DNA of 64,000 bases from Anaerolineae bacterium (GCA_019637635.1 JAHBVI010000011.1:1-64000); one strand, 5' to 3'; counted from the stretch's first letter, positions 25,184 through 34,515 are shown. Notes: generated by a model from the letters alone, not told the origin. Made by a program: numbers and translations.

Positions 25184-26581
25184 TCATTCCCCCACAACGT
25201 CCCGAATCGTTTGGGCAAAGGCACGGGCGCGGGCAACGGCCGTGCCCACATGCCCCTCTGCTGCCATCAATTCCCGCACCTGCTCCGCCGTCAAATACGC
25301 CAATATCTGAATATCCTGCGTCAGGTTCTCCACCAGCGGATTCTCCCGCCCCTCGCGCAGCGCCGCCCACGCCTGCAAACTCGCCTCCCGAATCCATTCG
25401 TGGGCATCCTGACGACTGGCCCCGGCCGCCACCAACGCCATCAGCACCCGCTCCGTAGCTGCAAACGGGCCATAGATCGCCATATTCCGGGCAATGGCCC
25501 GTTCATCAATCGCCATCTCCCGCGCCAGCCGGATTGCCCGCCGCAGCATTTCGTCCGTCGCCAAAAACCCATCTGCCTGAAAGATGCGCCGGTTGGCGGA
25601 ATCGTCCAGACTGCGCTCCAATATCGCCTGGCTGGCATTGTCCCAGGCCACCGCCGGCAGCCCGGCCACATACCGCGCCAGCGAGCAGATATTCTCGGTG
25701 TTGATCGGGTTGCGCTTAAACGGCATCGCCGATGACCCTACCTGCCCTTTGCCAAACGGTTCCGCCCATTCGCCAAAAGGCGGCGACTGCAAAATGCGAA
25801 AGTCCAGGGCAAATTTGTGCAGCGAAGCAGCCATACCGGCCAATACCTGCTGCACCCGTAAATCTTGCTGCCGCGTGTAGGTCTGCGTGGCAATGGGGAA
25901 ATAGGGCAGTTCTAAAATCGCCATCGCCGCTGCTTCCATCGCTTCGGGGGACACGGCCGTGCCCGCCAACAGTTCCGCGTAGCCCGCCTGGGTACCCACC
26001 GCCCCTTTAAGTCCTTTGCCTCTGAGATTGGAGATGAGAGATTGGAGATGGCGATAATCTTCAAGCAAATCCTGAGCATAAACGGCAAAGCGGTAGCCGA
26101 GGGTGGTGGGTTCGGCGGGTTGGATGTGGGTGAGGGCCATGGTGGGGATAACGGCCGTTGCCTCAATCTTCTCCGCCAACAGCAGCAGCAGCTCCCGCAG
26201 TTGGCTTTGTACCAGTTGCGCCGCCTCCCGCAGCCGCAGCACGTCTACATTGTCCGTAATATCGGCGCTGGTGGCTCCCCAATGAATAATACCGCCACCC
26301 ACCGGGCACTGTTCGGCAAACGCGCGAATTTCGGCCATCACGTCGTGGCGCGTTTCCTGTTCAATTTCCAAAGCGCGGGGAATATCAATATCGTCTTGAT
26401 GGGCTTGCAGGTCGGCTAACTGCGCGGCGCTGACCAGCCCGGCCTGCTGCTGCGCTGCCGCCAGCGCCACCCATACCCGGCGCATCAACCGCCGCTTCTG
26501 CTCCTCCGACCACACCCGGCGCATCGCCTCGCTGCCATAACGCCAGGTAAAAGGGGAAATGTATGTGGAGTGTGTGAACAC
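25184..26581 (-). CDS. purB: adenylosuccinate lyase
   Basis: A 465-residue fumarase/aspartase superfamily lyase acting twice in purine synthesis. The signature GSSAMPFKRNP is at about 282-292, HWGATSADITD at about 100 carries the conserved TS-D region, and THIQPAEPTT lies near 151. Length fits PurB. Residues 178-187 (HLQSLISNLR) are unusual: their DNA (26024-26051) is a GGAGATT-family repeat array read in frame, at a place where PurB normally has a charged helix. Confidence 0.94.
   Translation of the reverse strand: MFTHSTYISPFTWRYGSEAMRRVWSEEQKRRLMRRVWVALAAAQQQAGLVSAAQLADLQAHQDDIDIPRALEIEQETRHDVMAEIRAFAEQCPVGGGIIHWGATSADITDNVDVLRLREAAQLVQSQLRELLLLLAEKIEATAVIPTMALTHIQPAEPTTLGYRFAVYAQDLLEDYRHLQSLISNLRGKGLKGAVGTQAGYAELLAGTAVSPEAMEAAAMAILELPYFPIATQTYTRQQDLRVQQVLAGMAASLHKFALDFRILQSPPFGEWAEPFGKGQVGSSAMPFKRNPINTENICSLARYVAGLPAVAWDNASQAILERSLDDSANRRIFQADGFLATDEMLRRAIRLAREMAIDERAIARNMAIYGPFAATERVLMALVAAGASRQDAHEWIREASLQAWAALREGRENPLVENLTQDIQILAYLTAEQVRELMAAEGHVGTAVARARAFAQTIRDVVGE
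26024..26051. repeat. heptamer array inside purB
   Basis: GAGATTGGAGATGAGAGATT and a following GGAGATGG unit match the intergenic GGAGATT family but lie within the purB reading frame, which stays open. Confidence 0.7.
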
Positions 26582-26583
26582 GT

Positions 26584-26665
26584 AAGAGATTGGAGATCGG
26601 AGATTGGAGATTGGAGATTAGAGATTAGAGATTGGTCAATCTCTAATCTCCAATCTCTAATCTCA
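26584..26665. repeat. heptamer array hairpin, GGAGATT family
   Basis: Eight GGAGATT/AGAGATT units facing five CTAATCT/CCAATCT units, between purB and the small coiled-coil gene. Confidence 0.9.
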
Positions 26666-26860
26666 ATTACTCAACGACAAATGACTGCCACAGTCGCCGT
26701 TTTTCTCTTCCAGACGAGCCAGACGGCGTTCTTCGCGTGATTGTTCTTGCAAGGCGCGGGTGTCTTCAATGAGCTTGCGCCGCTCTGCTTCCAAATGGGC
26801 CAGTATTTCCGCATTCTTACGGGCCTGTTCTTGTGTCAGATGAACCTCAATCTTTGCCAT
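26663..26860 (-). CDS. small charged helical protein
   Basis: A 65-residue protein, almost entirely one predicted amphipathic or coiled-coil helix rich in Glu, Arg and Gln (ILAHLEAERRKLIEDTRAL), with a short polar tail. The ribosome site GGAGAAAAAGAA before ATG supports translation. I do not recognise the family. It lies between two repeat arrays, so it is its own transcription unit or follows guaB. Confidence 0.5.
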   Translation of the reverse strand: MAKIEVHLTQEQARKNAEILAHLEAERRKLIEDTRALQEQSREERRLARLEEKNGDCGSHLSLSN

Positions 26861-26883
26861 TTCTTTTTCTCCGTATCGAAAAG

Positions 26884-26968
26884 GCCGTAAGCCGTAATCC
26901 GTGACCCGTAATCGGTATACGGATTACGGATTACGGGTTACGGTCTACCGCTTACGGACTACCGTCTC
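26884..26968. repeat. heptamer array hairpin, CCGTAAG/CCGTAAT family
   Basis: Five CGTAAGC/CGTAATC/CGTGACC units facing about seven GGATTAC/GGGTTAC/CGGTCTA units. It reaches the guaB stop codon. Confidence 0.85.
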
Positions 26969-28446
26969 ACCTGATAGTTGGGCGCTTCTTTGGTGATGGT
27001 GATGCCATGTGGATGGCTTTCCAACAGACCGGCGTTGGTGATGCGCACAAAACGGGCTTTGTCGTGCAATTCGACCAGATTGGCCGCACCCACATAGCCC
27101 ATGCCAGAACGCAAACCACCCATCATCTGGTACATCACGTCGGCCAACTTACCCCGATAGGGCACCTGTCCTTCTACCCCCTCTGGTACTAATTTATCGC
27201 GTTCGCCGTTCTTCTTGATGCCGCTGCCATAGCGGTCAGCGCCCTGCCCTTGCATGGCGCCCAGGCTGCCCATGCCCCGGTACACTTTGTAGCGCCGCCC
27301 CTCATAGAGGATGATTTCGCCGGGGCTTTCTTCCAGCCCGGCGAGCATGGAGCCAAGCATGACGGCGCTGCCGCCGGCGGCTAACGACTTGACAATATCG
27401 CCGCTGTATTTGATGCCGCCATCGGCGATGATGGGGATGTCCCGCCTGGCGCCGGCCGCCGCACATTCCAACACGGCCGTCAACTGCGGCATACCAGCGC
27501 CCGAAACGATCCGGGTGGTGCAGATGGAACCGGCGCCAATGCCCACTTTAATGGCGCTGGCGCCGGCGTCAGCCAGGTCGTTTACGCCCTGCGCCGTGGC
27601 CGCGTTACCGGCCACGATGGGCAAATGGGGATACCTGGCCCTGGCTTCGCGCACCGTTTGCAGCACCAGGGCGGTATGGCCGTGCGCGGTATCAATGATA
27701 GCCACGTCCACACCCGCCTGCACCAGCACATCCAGCCGCGCCAGCCCCTTTTCGCCCACCCCAATGGCGGCGGCGCAGAGCAAACGGCCGTTGCCATCCG
27801 TCGCCGCATAGGGATAATCCACCTTTTTCAAGATGTCCTTGACGGTGATCAGCCCTTTTAAGTGAAAGTTGTCATCTACCAGGGGCAGTTTTTCAATGCG
27901 ATGGCGGTGCAAAATTTCTTTAGCTTCTTCCAACGTGGTGCCCACCGGGGCCGTTATTAACCCTTCACTGGTCATAAATTCGGAGATGGGCTGGTGGCCC
28001 GGTTTGACAAAGCGGGTATCTCGATTAGTGAGAATGCCCACCAGACGGCCGTTCCCCTCGGTAATGGGCACGCCGGAAATGTGGTAGCGGCTCATCAGGT
28101 TTTCGGCGTCGGCCAGGGTGTGTGACGGCCGTAACGTCACCGGGTCCACAATCATGCCCGCCTCTGACCGCTTTACCATGTCCACCTGCTCCGCCTGCTC
28201 TTCAATGTCCAGGTTGCGATGAATGACGCCAATGCCCCCCAAACGCGCCAGGGCGATGCCCATGCGCGCCTCTGTCACCGTGTCCATAGCCGCCGATAGA
28301 ACCGGAATGTTCAAATACAAATCACCCGCCAGACGGGTGCGCAGTTGCACATCGGCCGGTAACACTTCTGAATAACCCGGCGCCAACAGCACATCATCAA
28401 ACGTCAGCGCCAACTCCCCTATTTTGTGAGACACGTCGTTCAGCAT
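26959..28446 (-). CDS. guaB: IMP dehydrogenase
   Basis: A 495-residue enzyme oxidising IMP to XMP, the committing step to GMP. Two CBS domains (about 95-205) are inserted in the TIM barrel. The active-site loop is [15 protein letters not shown] with the catalytic Cys, and the flap region reads [12 protein letters not shown]. The ATG at 28446, with GAGGAAAT before it, is preferred. An upstream in-frame ATG would translate part of the GTAGTAGG repeat element. Together with PurB the window covers two purine steps. Confidence 0.97.
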   Translation of the reverse strand: MLNDVSHKIGELALTFDDVLLAPGYSEVLPADVQLRTRLAGDLYLNIPVLSAAMDTVTEARMGIALARLGGIGVIHRNLDIEEQAEQVDMVKRSEAGMIVDPVTLRPSHTLADAENLMSRYHISGVPITEGNGRLVGILTNRDTRFVKPGHQPISEFMTSEGLITAPVGTTLEEAKEILHRHRIEKLPLVDDNFHLKGLITVKDILKKVDYPYAATDGNGRLLCAAAIGVGEKGLARLDVLVQAGVDVAIIDTAHGHTALVLQTVREARARYPHLPIVAGNAATAQGVNDLADAGASAIKVGIGAGSICTTRIVSGAGMPQLTAVLECAAAGARRDIPIIADGGIKYSGDIVKSLAAGGSAVMLGSMLAGLEESPGEIILYEGRRYKVYRGMGSLGAMQGQGADRYGSGIKKNGERDKLVPEGVEGQVPYRGKLADVMYQMMGGLRSGMGYVGAANLVELHDKARFVRITNAGLLESHPHGITITKEAPNYQVRR

Positions 28447-28459
28447 TATTTCCTCAATT

Positions 28460-28514
28460 GTTCGTAGTAGGCGATGCATCGCTATAAGAAGGCGATAAAT
28501 CACCTACTACAAAC
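28460..28514. repeat. GTTTGTAGTAGGCG hairpin element, copy B
   Basis: Outer arms GT(T)CGTAGTAGGCGAT and ATCACCTACTACAAAC, with an inner GCGAT-ATCGC stem, between lgt and guaB. Confidence 0.8.
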
Positions 28515-28518
28515 GGTG

Positions 28519-29424
28519 TTAGCTCCGTTTTGGTTTTGGTTTGGACGGCCGTTTCTTGCCACCCGCCAAAACCGGCACACGTTCATTCCGCGCCAGGGCA
28601 ATGTAAACCCCTACCAGCACCAGCCCCATAGACAATAGCATGGAGTAGGTGATAAAAGTGTTACCTACCGTCGTCTGGTCGGGGCGGAACAGTTCAATCC
28701 AGGCCCGGTTGCCGCCCCACCACACCAGGAAAATGCCAAACAACGTACCCGGCTGCCATACACCCCTGTAGCGGTTATTCAAAAAATGCAACACAATGAA
28801 ACCGATAAAAAGGGCAATGGATTCATATAAAAAGGTGGGGTGAAAACGGGTATCAGCCGATAAGGTGATATATTCAGGCAGACGATAGGGAGGGGCAATG
28901 AGTATTCCCCAGGGAAGCGTTGTGGGCGGGCCATATAGCTCCTGGTTAATGAAATTCCCCCAACGGCCAATGGCCTGCGCCAACAGCAGCGCCGGGCCGG
29001 CCACGTCGGCATAATGCCAGATAGGCAGCTTGCGCCACTTGGCATATAACCAACCCACCAGCGCCGCGCCAATAAACCCACCCAGAATGTTGACCCCGCC
29101 GGCGCGCACATTGATCATATCCCACAAGGTGTTGTACTGGCCGCCATCAATCATGTCCAGAATGACATAGGTGATACGGGCGAATAGATAGCCGGAAAAC
29201 ACGACAATGATCAGGCCATTGTAAAATTCGTCAATGACACGCGGTGGCTGGTCGCGCTTGCGTAATTCCCGCACAGCCCACCAGGCGCCCAGGGCAATGC
29301 CGATGACGATGATGATACCGTACCAGAAAATGGGAAACGTCGGCCCCCAGCCAAAACGCTCTTGCATGAACAGGGGGATGGGAATTTCAAAGGCGATGCG
29401 GTCAATTTGTAGTTGGTCGAACAT
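28519..29424 (-). CDS. lgt: prolipoprotein diacylglyceryl transferase
   Basis: A 301-residue, seven-helix membrane enzyme that attaches diacylglycerol to the lipobox Cys of prelipoproteins. The signature AIGRWGNFINQELYG is near residue 152, and HPTFLYES and a GGNRAWIELFRPD segment follow. The C-terminus has a basic tail (KKRPSKPKPKRS). It serves the several lipoproteins encoded in this window (HtrA-like, 11184, and the sugar-binding protein). Confidence 0.95.
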   Translation of the reverse strand: MFDQLQIDRIAFEIPIPLFMQERFGWGPTFPIFWYGIIIVIGIALGAWWAVRELRKRDQPPRVIDEFYNGLIIVVFSGYLFARITYVILDMIDGGQYNTLWDMINVRAGGVNILGGFIGAALVGWLYAKWRKLPIWHYADVAGPALLLAQAIGRWGNFINQELYGPPTTLPWGILIAPPYRLPEYITLSADTRFHPTFLYESIALFIGFIVLHFLNNRYRGVWQPGTLFGIFLVWWGGNRAWIELFRPDQTTVGNTFITYSMLLSMGLVLVGVYIALARNERVPVLAGGKKRPSKPKPKRS

Positions 29425-29436
29425 AGTTCCTCTATC

Positions 29437-29500
29437 GTGTCATGTGTCATGTGTCATGTGTCATGTGTCATGCTACTTGATACTTGACACATGACACTTA
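29437..29500. repeat. heptamer array hairpin, CATGTGT family
   Basis: Four perfect GTCATGT units, then CTTGATACTTGACACATGACAC complements, between the sulfatase-like gene and lgt. Confidence 0.9.
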
Positions 29501-31081
29501 ATCAATATATCCCAGTGCCCGTAGACGTTGCGCCAGGTTGTCATCAATTTCTACCTCAACGGACGTGCCCAAATGATCGCGTTGGCGGGTGACGTTGGCG
29601 GCAATGCGCCGGATGTCATCGTTGAGGGTGTTGGTGGTAGACGGCCGTGCCGCCATCACATTCTCCACCTCACCGCCATCCGCCGCCAGGTCAAACAGTT
29701 CATCGGGCTGGTCGTCTACGTGAATGAGCTTGTACGTCGAGTCAGCTTCCCCGCCGGTCTGGCGCACCACAGCCCGCCGCGTGGACAGGCAGCGATATTG
29801 CGCCAGTAGCTCCGGCTGCCGTTTTTCAATCGCTTTGACGAAGGTTTGTGGCGGGTAGATTTCGGTATAAGCGACGCCATTCTCCGGATCACGGCCGTAG
29901 GCCGATTCTAGCAGCGTCAGCCCATGCACCGAGGCCGGCTCCAGGCCGGGCAGTTCGGGCAGACGGCCGGCCGCGTCCAGGATGGTGTGAAACACGCGCC
30001 GGGTGCTGACCGGCGTGTCAACACACCCCGGCTCTGGCAGCCGTTTGGGCCAATTTATCATCAGCGGCACATGCACCAATTCCTGATAGGCCACAAAAGC
30101 GTGCCCCATGTAGCCGTGTTCGCCCAGGCCATCCCCATGATCGGCGGCGATGATGGTGAGGGTGTTTTGTTGGTTGGCACGGCCGTTTAATATCTCAAAA
30201 AGTTCGCCCAAATACGCATCCTGGTACGCTACCTCCGCATCATACATATCACTCAACACCCGGCTCTCCAACTCCGTATGTGGTTCGGTCAGCGGCGCCG
30301 CCCAGCGGTATGCTTCCCGGTTCCAGCGGCGCATCACTTCCCGCGCCTCCTTGCTCTCCCGAAAATACGGCGCCACCTGATCCACAAATTCCCCTGGCGG
30401 CCAAAACGGCAGATGCGTTTCCATTAAATTGAGAAACAAAAACAGCGGCTTCTCCGGCGATTGCATTTCCCGCAGGCGCAACCAGTGGCTCAGGTCTTTC
30501 ACCGAGCGTTGATTTTGCCCCTTAAAATTTGCCAGTTTTGACCAGAGCGGCGTCAGCCAGGCATTCAGCGATATGCGAAACGCCAGGTCAGATTGCCCAA
30601 AAAAGTTTTGGATGGGGTAAGAAATACGGCGTAAAAATTGGGTATATCCTTCCACCAACTGGTTCAGCGGCCAGGGCAAAGCGGTGGAATGCCCCGGCAT
30701 ACTGGGGAAAGCGCCGCCGTAGTTGTAAAAGGTATCAAAGCCCCGTTTCAGCCCATTATTGAGAATGCCCACCAGCGGATTGTTGCAAAAGCCAACCGTT
30801 TCATACCCACCCTGACGCAGCACTTCGGCCAGATGCAGCCGGTCGGGGGGCAGGCTTTGGTGGGCTTGCAGCAGTTGGTGGGCCGTGGGGTAGAGGCCGG
30901 TGAACATGGCCGCATGGCTGGGTACCGTCCACTGCGCCGGGGAAATGGCCTGCTCAAAGAGCACACTCTGCTCGGCAAAACGGTCAAGGTTGGGGGTGAG
31001 GGGGCGTTCGTAGCCATAACAACCCAGCCGGTCAGCCCGCTGGGTATCCAGAACAATGAAGATGATGTCAGGTTGATTCAT
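29498..31081 (-). CDS. sulfatase/alkaline phosphatase-fold hydrolase
   Basis: A 527-residue protein of the sulfatase superfamily. Metal ligands are seen in IVLDTQRADRLG (Asp12) and AADHGDGLGEHG. The nucleophile motif reads WTVPSHAAMFTG (Thr52). The formylglycine Cys/Ser of true sulfatases (C/S-x-P-S-R) is replaced by Thr, and the Arg by His. This WTxPSH subtype therefore probably acts as a phosphohydrolase or phosphotransferase using Thr. There is no signal peptide, so it appears cytoplasmic. It is followed by a response-regulator gene on the same strand. Confidence 0.8.
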   Translation of the reverse strand: MNQPDIIFIVLDTQRADRLGCYGYERPLTPNLDRFAEQSVLFEQAISPAQWTVPSHAAMFTGLYPTAHQLLQAHQSLPPDRLHLAEVLRQGGYETVGFCNNPLVGILNNGLKRGFDTFYNYGGAFPSMPGHSTALPWPLNQLVEGYTQFLRRISYPIQNFFGQSDLAFRISLNAWLTPLWSKLANFKGQNQRSVKDLSHWLRLREMQSPEKPLFLFLNLMETHLPFWPPGEFVDQVAPYFRESKEAREVMRRWNREAYRWAAPLTEPHTELESRVLSDMYDAEVAYQDAYLGELFEILNGRANQQNTLTIIAADHGDGLGEHGYMGHAFVAYQELVHVPLMINWPKRLPEPGCVDTPVSTRRVFHTILDAAGRLPELPGLEPASVHGLTLLESAYGRDPENGVAYTEIYPPQTFVKAIEKRQPELLAQYRCLSTRRAVVRQTGGEADSTYKLIHVDDQPDELFDLAADGGEVENVMAARPSTTNTLNDDIRRIAANVTRQRDHLGTSVEVEIDDNLAQRLRALGYID

Positions 31082-31093
31082 TGGGGGGCAATT

Positions 31094-31780
31094 TTACCCG
31101 CTTCTGAAGCGATAACCAACCCCGCGCACGGTTTGTATCCAACGAGGTAGCGCCGGATCGGCTTCGATTTTGCGGCGCAAATGGTGGATGTAGGTTTTAA
31201 TGCCATCTACGGCCGTGTCATCCGCCCACCCCCACACCGCCATGGCCAGATCAACGGTGGTCACTACTTCATCGGCATGATCTACCAGGCAAACCAGCAT
31301 ATCAAATTCGCGTGGTCGTAGTTCCACTTCTTGCCCCCGCACCCATACCTGATGCGCCGCCCGGTCAATAACCAGTTCGCCATTGCCGAAGGAATCGGGC
31401 AAGGTCATGGGTGTTTGCTCCCGGCGGCGCAGACGCGCCCACACTCTGGCCAGCAGTTCGGCCGAATTGACCGGCTTCACCAGGTAATCGTCCGCGCCCA
31501 GTTTCAGCCCTTTGACCACGCTGTCGGTATCGCCTACGGCCGTGAGAAAAACCACCGGTGCATCGGAAAATTCCCGAATACGCTGGCACAACGCCCACCC
31601 GCCCATGGCCGGCACCATCACATCCAGCAGCACCAGCGCCGGGCGGTGCAGCCGGGCCAGTTCCAGACCATCCTCGGCCGTATTGGCCACCAAAGGTTCA
31701 TACCCGGCCCCACGCAGCAGCGCGTCCAGCGTCATGGAAAAGGGGATTTCGTCTTCGACAATCAGGATTTTATGCTTCAA
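31094..31780 (-). CDS. OmpR/PhoB-type response regulator
   Basis: A 228-residue two-domain regulator. The receiver domain (2-118) has the acidic pair in IVEDE, the phosphoacceptor Asp53 in LLDVMVP and Lys in DYLVKPV. The winged-helix DNA-binding domain (about 130-226) ends in IQTVRGVGYRF. No histidine kinase is adjacent. The nearest is the frameshifted one at 36.5-38.8 kb. It lies 12 bp upstream of the sulfatase-fold gene and probably shares its transcript. Confidence 0.93.
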   Translation of the reverse strand: MKHKILIVEDEIPFSMTLDALLRGAGYEPLVANTAEDGLELARLHRPALVLLDVMVPAMGGWALCQRIREFSDAPVVFLTAVGDTDSVVKGLKLGADDYLVKPVNSAELLARVWARLRRREQTPMTLPDSFGNGELVIDRAAHQVWVRGQEVELRPREFDMLVCLVDHADEVVTTVDLAMAVWGWADDTAVDGIKTYIHHLRRKIEADPALPRWIQTVRGVGYRFRSG

Positions 31781-31787
31781 TGATTTG

Positions 31788-31856
31788 AGACTGGAGATTA
31801 GAGATTAGAGATTAGAGATTAGAGATTGAAGGTACCAATTTCCAATCTCTAATCTC
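31788..31856. repeat. heptamer array hairpin, AGAGATT family
   Basis: One GGAGATT and five AGAGATT units, a loop, then TCCAATC/TCTAATC units, between the response regulator and the SDR gene. Confidence 0.9.
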
Positions 31857-31868
31857 TGATCCCCACAA

Positions 31869-32651
31869 CTAAAATTTCATGCGCCGGAAGATGAAAGAGG
31901 GGATGTGGCGAATGATGAGGCCAACCAGTCCCCATCTCGCGGGCAGGTAGATGGTTTGCTTCTGGCGACGAATGGCCTGAAAAATGGCTGCCGCCGCCTG
32001 CTCTGGTGAAATGACCCAGAACGTTTTGGGCGCATTTTCCAGCAGCACGGTATCCACAAAACCGGGCTTGACGGTGGTCACGGTGACGCCGTGCCGGGTG
32101 AGCCGGTTGCGCAAGGCTTCCAGATAGGTGTTCAATCCGGCCTTGCTGGTGTTATAAACGGGCGCGCCTACCCGCCCCCGGTCGCCGGCAATAGAGCTGA
32201 TGCCCACAATATGCCCACTACCCGCCCGCTCAAAGCGCTGCGCCGCCTGGTTGAGCCAGGCAATGGCGCCTAGCAAGTTGACCTCCATCATGGCTCTATC
32301 TTTGGCAAAATCGTATTCATCCAAAGCCACATTTGGCTGGGTTCCGGCCACATAAACAATTAAGTCCAGCCCACCCAGGTCACGCACAACGGTCTGGAAA
32401 AGGCCGGGGATTTCATCGTAGTCGGTGACGTTATGGGTATAGGGCAGAATTTTGGCGGGGGTCACGGCCGTGTTCACACGCTGGCACAACTCTTGCAACA
32501 AACTCTCGCGGCGGGCCAGCGCCGCTACGGTATATCCCTGGCGCACCAATTCGTGTGTCAGCGCCGCACCAATACCGGAAGAAGCGCCCACGACGATGGC
32601 CCGTTTTTGTGGTTCTAAGGGTCGTGTCGGGTTGGAAGTTGCATTTGTCAT
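31869..32651 (-). CDS. short-chain dehydrogenase/reductase
   Basis: A 260-residue SDR from the ATG at 32651. An upstream in-frame ATG would translate a repeat array (the peptide NLLISNL). The NAD(P) motif is VVGASSGIGAAL, VAGTQPN stands in the NNAG position, Ser is in ISSIAG and the catalytic Tyr-Lys in YNTSKAG. A C-terminal membrane-associated segment (WGLVGLIIRHIPSFIF) resembles ketoreductases that act on lipids. The next upstream gene is the acyltransferase PlsC, so lipid metabolism is plausible. Confidence 0.85.
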   Translation of the reverse strand: MTNATSNPTRPLEPQKRAIVVGASSGIGAALTHELVRQGYTVAALARRESLLQELCQRVNTAVTPAKILPYTHNVTDYDEIPGLFQTVVRDLGGLDLIVYVAGTQPNVALDEYDFAKDRAMMEVNLLGAIAWLNQAAQRFERAGSGHIVGISSIAGDRGRVGAPVYNTSKAGLNTYLEALRNRLTRHGVTVTTVKPGFVDTVLLENAPKTFWVISPEQAAAAIFQAIRRQKQTIYLPARWGLVGLIIRHIPSFIFRRMKF

Positions 32652-32675
32652 GGGCGGGGATTGTATCACATGGGG

Positions 32676-32748
32676 AAGATTAGAGATTAAGAGATTGGGA
32701 GGTTGGGAGGTTGGGAAATTCGCCAATCCCTCAATCTCCCAATCTCCC
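32676..32748. repeat. heptamer array hairpin, GGGAGGTT/AGAGATT
   Basis: AGAGATT, GGGAGGT and TGGGAAA units facing CAATCTCCCAATCTCCC. It supplies the last codons (RLGD) and stop of the PlsC gene. Confidence 0.85.
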
Positions 32749-33495
32749 TTCTCCCTGGTGCTCACGCCACACGGCCGTCAATCGTTCATACGTCATCTCT
32801 GAAAGCTGCACCGGCGAAGCGCCTGGCGCCGGCAGCACCGGTTCCAACAACGTAATTTCGGCCACAACCGGCCCCTTAAACCGGGCCAACCGCTGCAGCG
32901 CCTGGCCAATCCCCTCGTCCCGATGCCAGATAGCCGCATCCAGATGGCTGTAGGTGATGGCGCAAGGTAAAAAGGCCGCGCCCACATCCGTCACAATCTC
33001 AAATGCGCCATAACGGAAAGGCAGCAGTTCCGTGCCCGGCCCACGCTGCCCTTCCGGGTACAACACTATCGGCGGATGATAGGATATGCGCGACAGCGTA
33101 TGCCGCGCCGCCTGGCGTGAAGCTTTATCGGTGCGCTCTACAAAAACACAGCCAATTGCTTTGGCAATCCAGCCGATGAACGGCATTTTACGCACCTCAT
33201 CCTTTGCCAGAAAACTAACCGGCGTCACAGAAAGCAGCACCAGAATGTCCAGGTATGACACATGGTTAGGAAACACAAAACCGCTGAAGGCCGCCAATCG
33301 CGCCGCTTCCGCGCAAACCACCTCCACCCGCAGCACCCGCAGCAGCACCCGCACAAAACGGCGCAACACCAAAAATGACGGCCGATACCCGCCAATATGA
33401 AACGGCAGCAGCGCCGCCAACAGCACGCACACTGAGGCGGTCATCACCAAAAACCCACTCGCCGCCAGGCGATATACACTCCGAATTCTTCCCAT
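32731..33495 (-). CDS. plsC: 1-acyl-sn-glycerol-3-phosphate acyltransferase
   Basis: A 254-residue membrane-associated acyltransferase that makes phosphatidic acid. Two N-terminal hydrophobic segments precede the catalytic HxxxxD motif (NHVSYLD). The glycerol-phosphate motif FVERTDKASR and the VLYPEGQRGPG motif follow in the usual order. Length is typical. The C-terminal RLGD is repeat-encoded. Confidence 0.92.
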   Translation of the reverse strand: MGRIRSVYRLAASGFLVMTASVCVLLAALLPFHIGGYRPSFLVLRRFVRVLLRVLRVEVVCAEAARLAAFSGFVFPNHVSYLDILVLLSVTPVSFLAKDEVRKMPFIGWIAKAIGCVFVERTDKASRQAARHTLSRISYHPPIVLYPEGQRGPGTELLPFRYGAFEIVTDVGAAFLPCAITYSHLDAAIWHRDEGIGQALQRLARFKGPVVAEITLLEPVLPAPGASPVQLSEMTYERLTAVWREHQGEGRLGD

Positions 33496-33531
33496 TTTTC
33501 TAACTATTTGATTCCGTTTTGATATTCAGAG

Positions 33532-34515
33532 TCAACGGCCGTAATCGTCGTGACTTTTCTCAAATAACATCGGTTGAAAGGGAGATGATTCGTAGCGAAT
33601 AGTTCCCGCATCTGGGCCTGCCTCCAACCTTTGTTGCGCTAATTCATAAAACTCTGGCCTGATCTCAAAACCAATGAAATGTCTGTTTAAATTTTTGGCA
33701 GCAACGGCCGTTGTGCCACTTCCAATAAATGGATCAAGAACAATCTGCCCTTCCTTTGTGGTCAGCTTGACAAGAAATTCCATGAGGTTCAGAGGCTTTT
33801 GTGCCTCGTGAACTCTATTCTCCCCATCGCGGAACCAAAAAGCTAAAACATTCGTAGGATTTGCCCCGTCTATCTGGCACTCCTGTAGATTAATAGCCCC
33901 CACACTATTTTCAAGAACATTATCAGCTATCGTACTCCCAATCTTGTACGGCTTGATGAACCAGGCAATTGGTTCATAAACCGGCGCCAGATTACCGAGA
34001 CGCCAACCAGACCAATTCTCCATTTCATCGGCCAATCCTCTACGCTCGAAAACAATACTAAGGCGCTGTGCTCGGTGATGGGCTGACGTTTTCTTCCAGG
34101 CCAGGACATCTTTAAGCAGAAATCCACTGTCTTCAAAAGCATTCACTACCCGGTGCATGGTACGGCGTGCCCCAAAAACAAAAAGAGAAGCGCCATTCTT
34201 CATCTTTGGCAAAACCATTTCCGCCCACTGTTGACACCATTGTTGATATTCCCTCCCGATATTCCTGTCAGCCTGTGACCAGCCGTTAATCGGCTTTCCT
34301 CTCCTTTTAAAAGCCGATTTGCCAACCTGCGCCGGAGACTGTCCCAACAGCGCCGAATTGGTGTTGTTGTGCAATACATCCCAATCATCTAGGCTAATGC
34401 CATAGGGAATATCAGACAGAAACAGATCAATGCTACTATCAGGCAAATTGGGGATATGATCTCGACAATCCCCCAAAATAATCTTGTCCAGGTAATCGTT
34501 GTTAGTATCGCTCAT
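33532..34515 (-). CDS. DNA methyltransferase of a HindIII-type R-M system
   Basis: A 327-residue amino-methyltransferase. The catalytic motif IV is SDIPYG (residues 34-39) and the AdoMet motif I is DPFIGSGTTAVAA near the C-terminus. Catalytic motif first makes it a beta-class enzyme (N6-adenine or N4-cytosine). It overlaps the stop of the upstream endonuclease gene (TAATG, 34515). Because that endonuclease resembles HindIII, the expected product is N6-methyladenine in AAGCTT. The last residues YGR and the stop lie in an ACGGCCGT octamer. The region is poorer in GC than its surroundings. Confidence 0.85.
   Translation of the reverse strand: MSDTNNDYLDKIILGDCRDHIPNLPDSSIDLFLSDIPYGISLDDWDVLHNNTNSALLGQSPAQVGKSAFKRRGKPINGWSQADRNIGREYQQWCQQWAEMVLPKMKNGASLFVFGARRTMHRVVNAFEDSGFLLKDVLAWKKTSAHHRAQRLSIVFERRGLADEMENWSGWRLGNLAPVYEPIAWFIKPYKIGSTIADNVLENSVGAINLQECQIDGANPTNVLAFWFRDGENRVHEAQKPLNLMEFLVKLTTKEGQIVLDPFIGSGTTAVAAKNLNRHFIGFEIRPEFYELAQQRLEAGPDAGTIRYESSPFQPMLFEKSHDDYGR

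Noticed and set aside
25097..25735. A plus-strand open frame antisense to purB
   Set aside because: PurB homology covers the DNA. The frame is an Arg/Pro/His-rich shadow.
32652..32765. Longer N-terminus of the SDR protein
   Set aside because: It would translate a heptamer array (NLLISNL). The SDR fold begins soon after the ATG at 32651.
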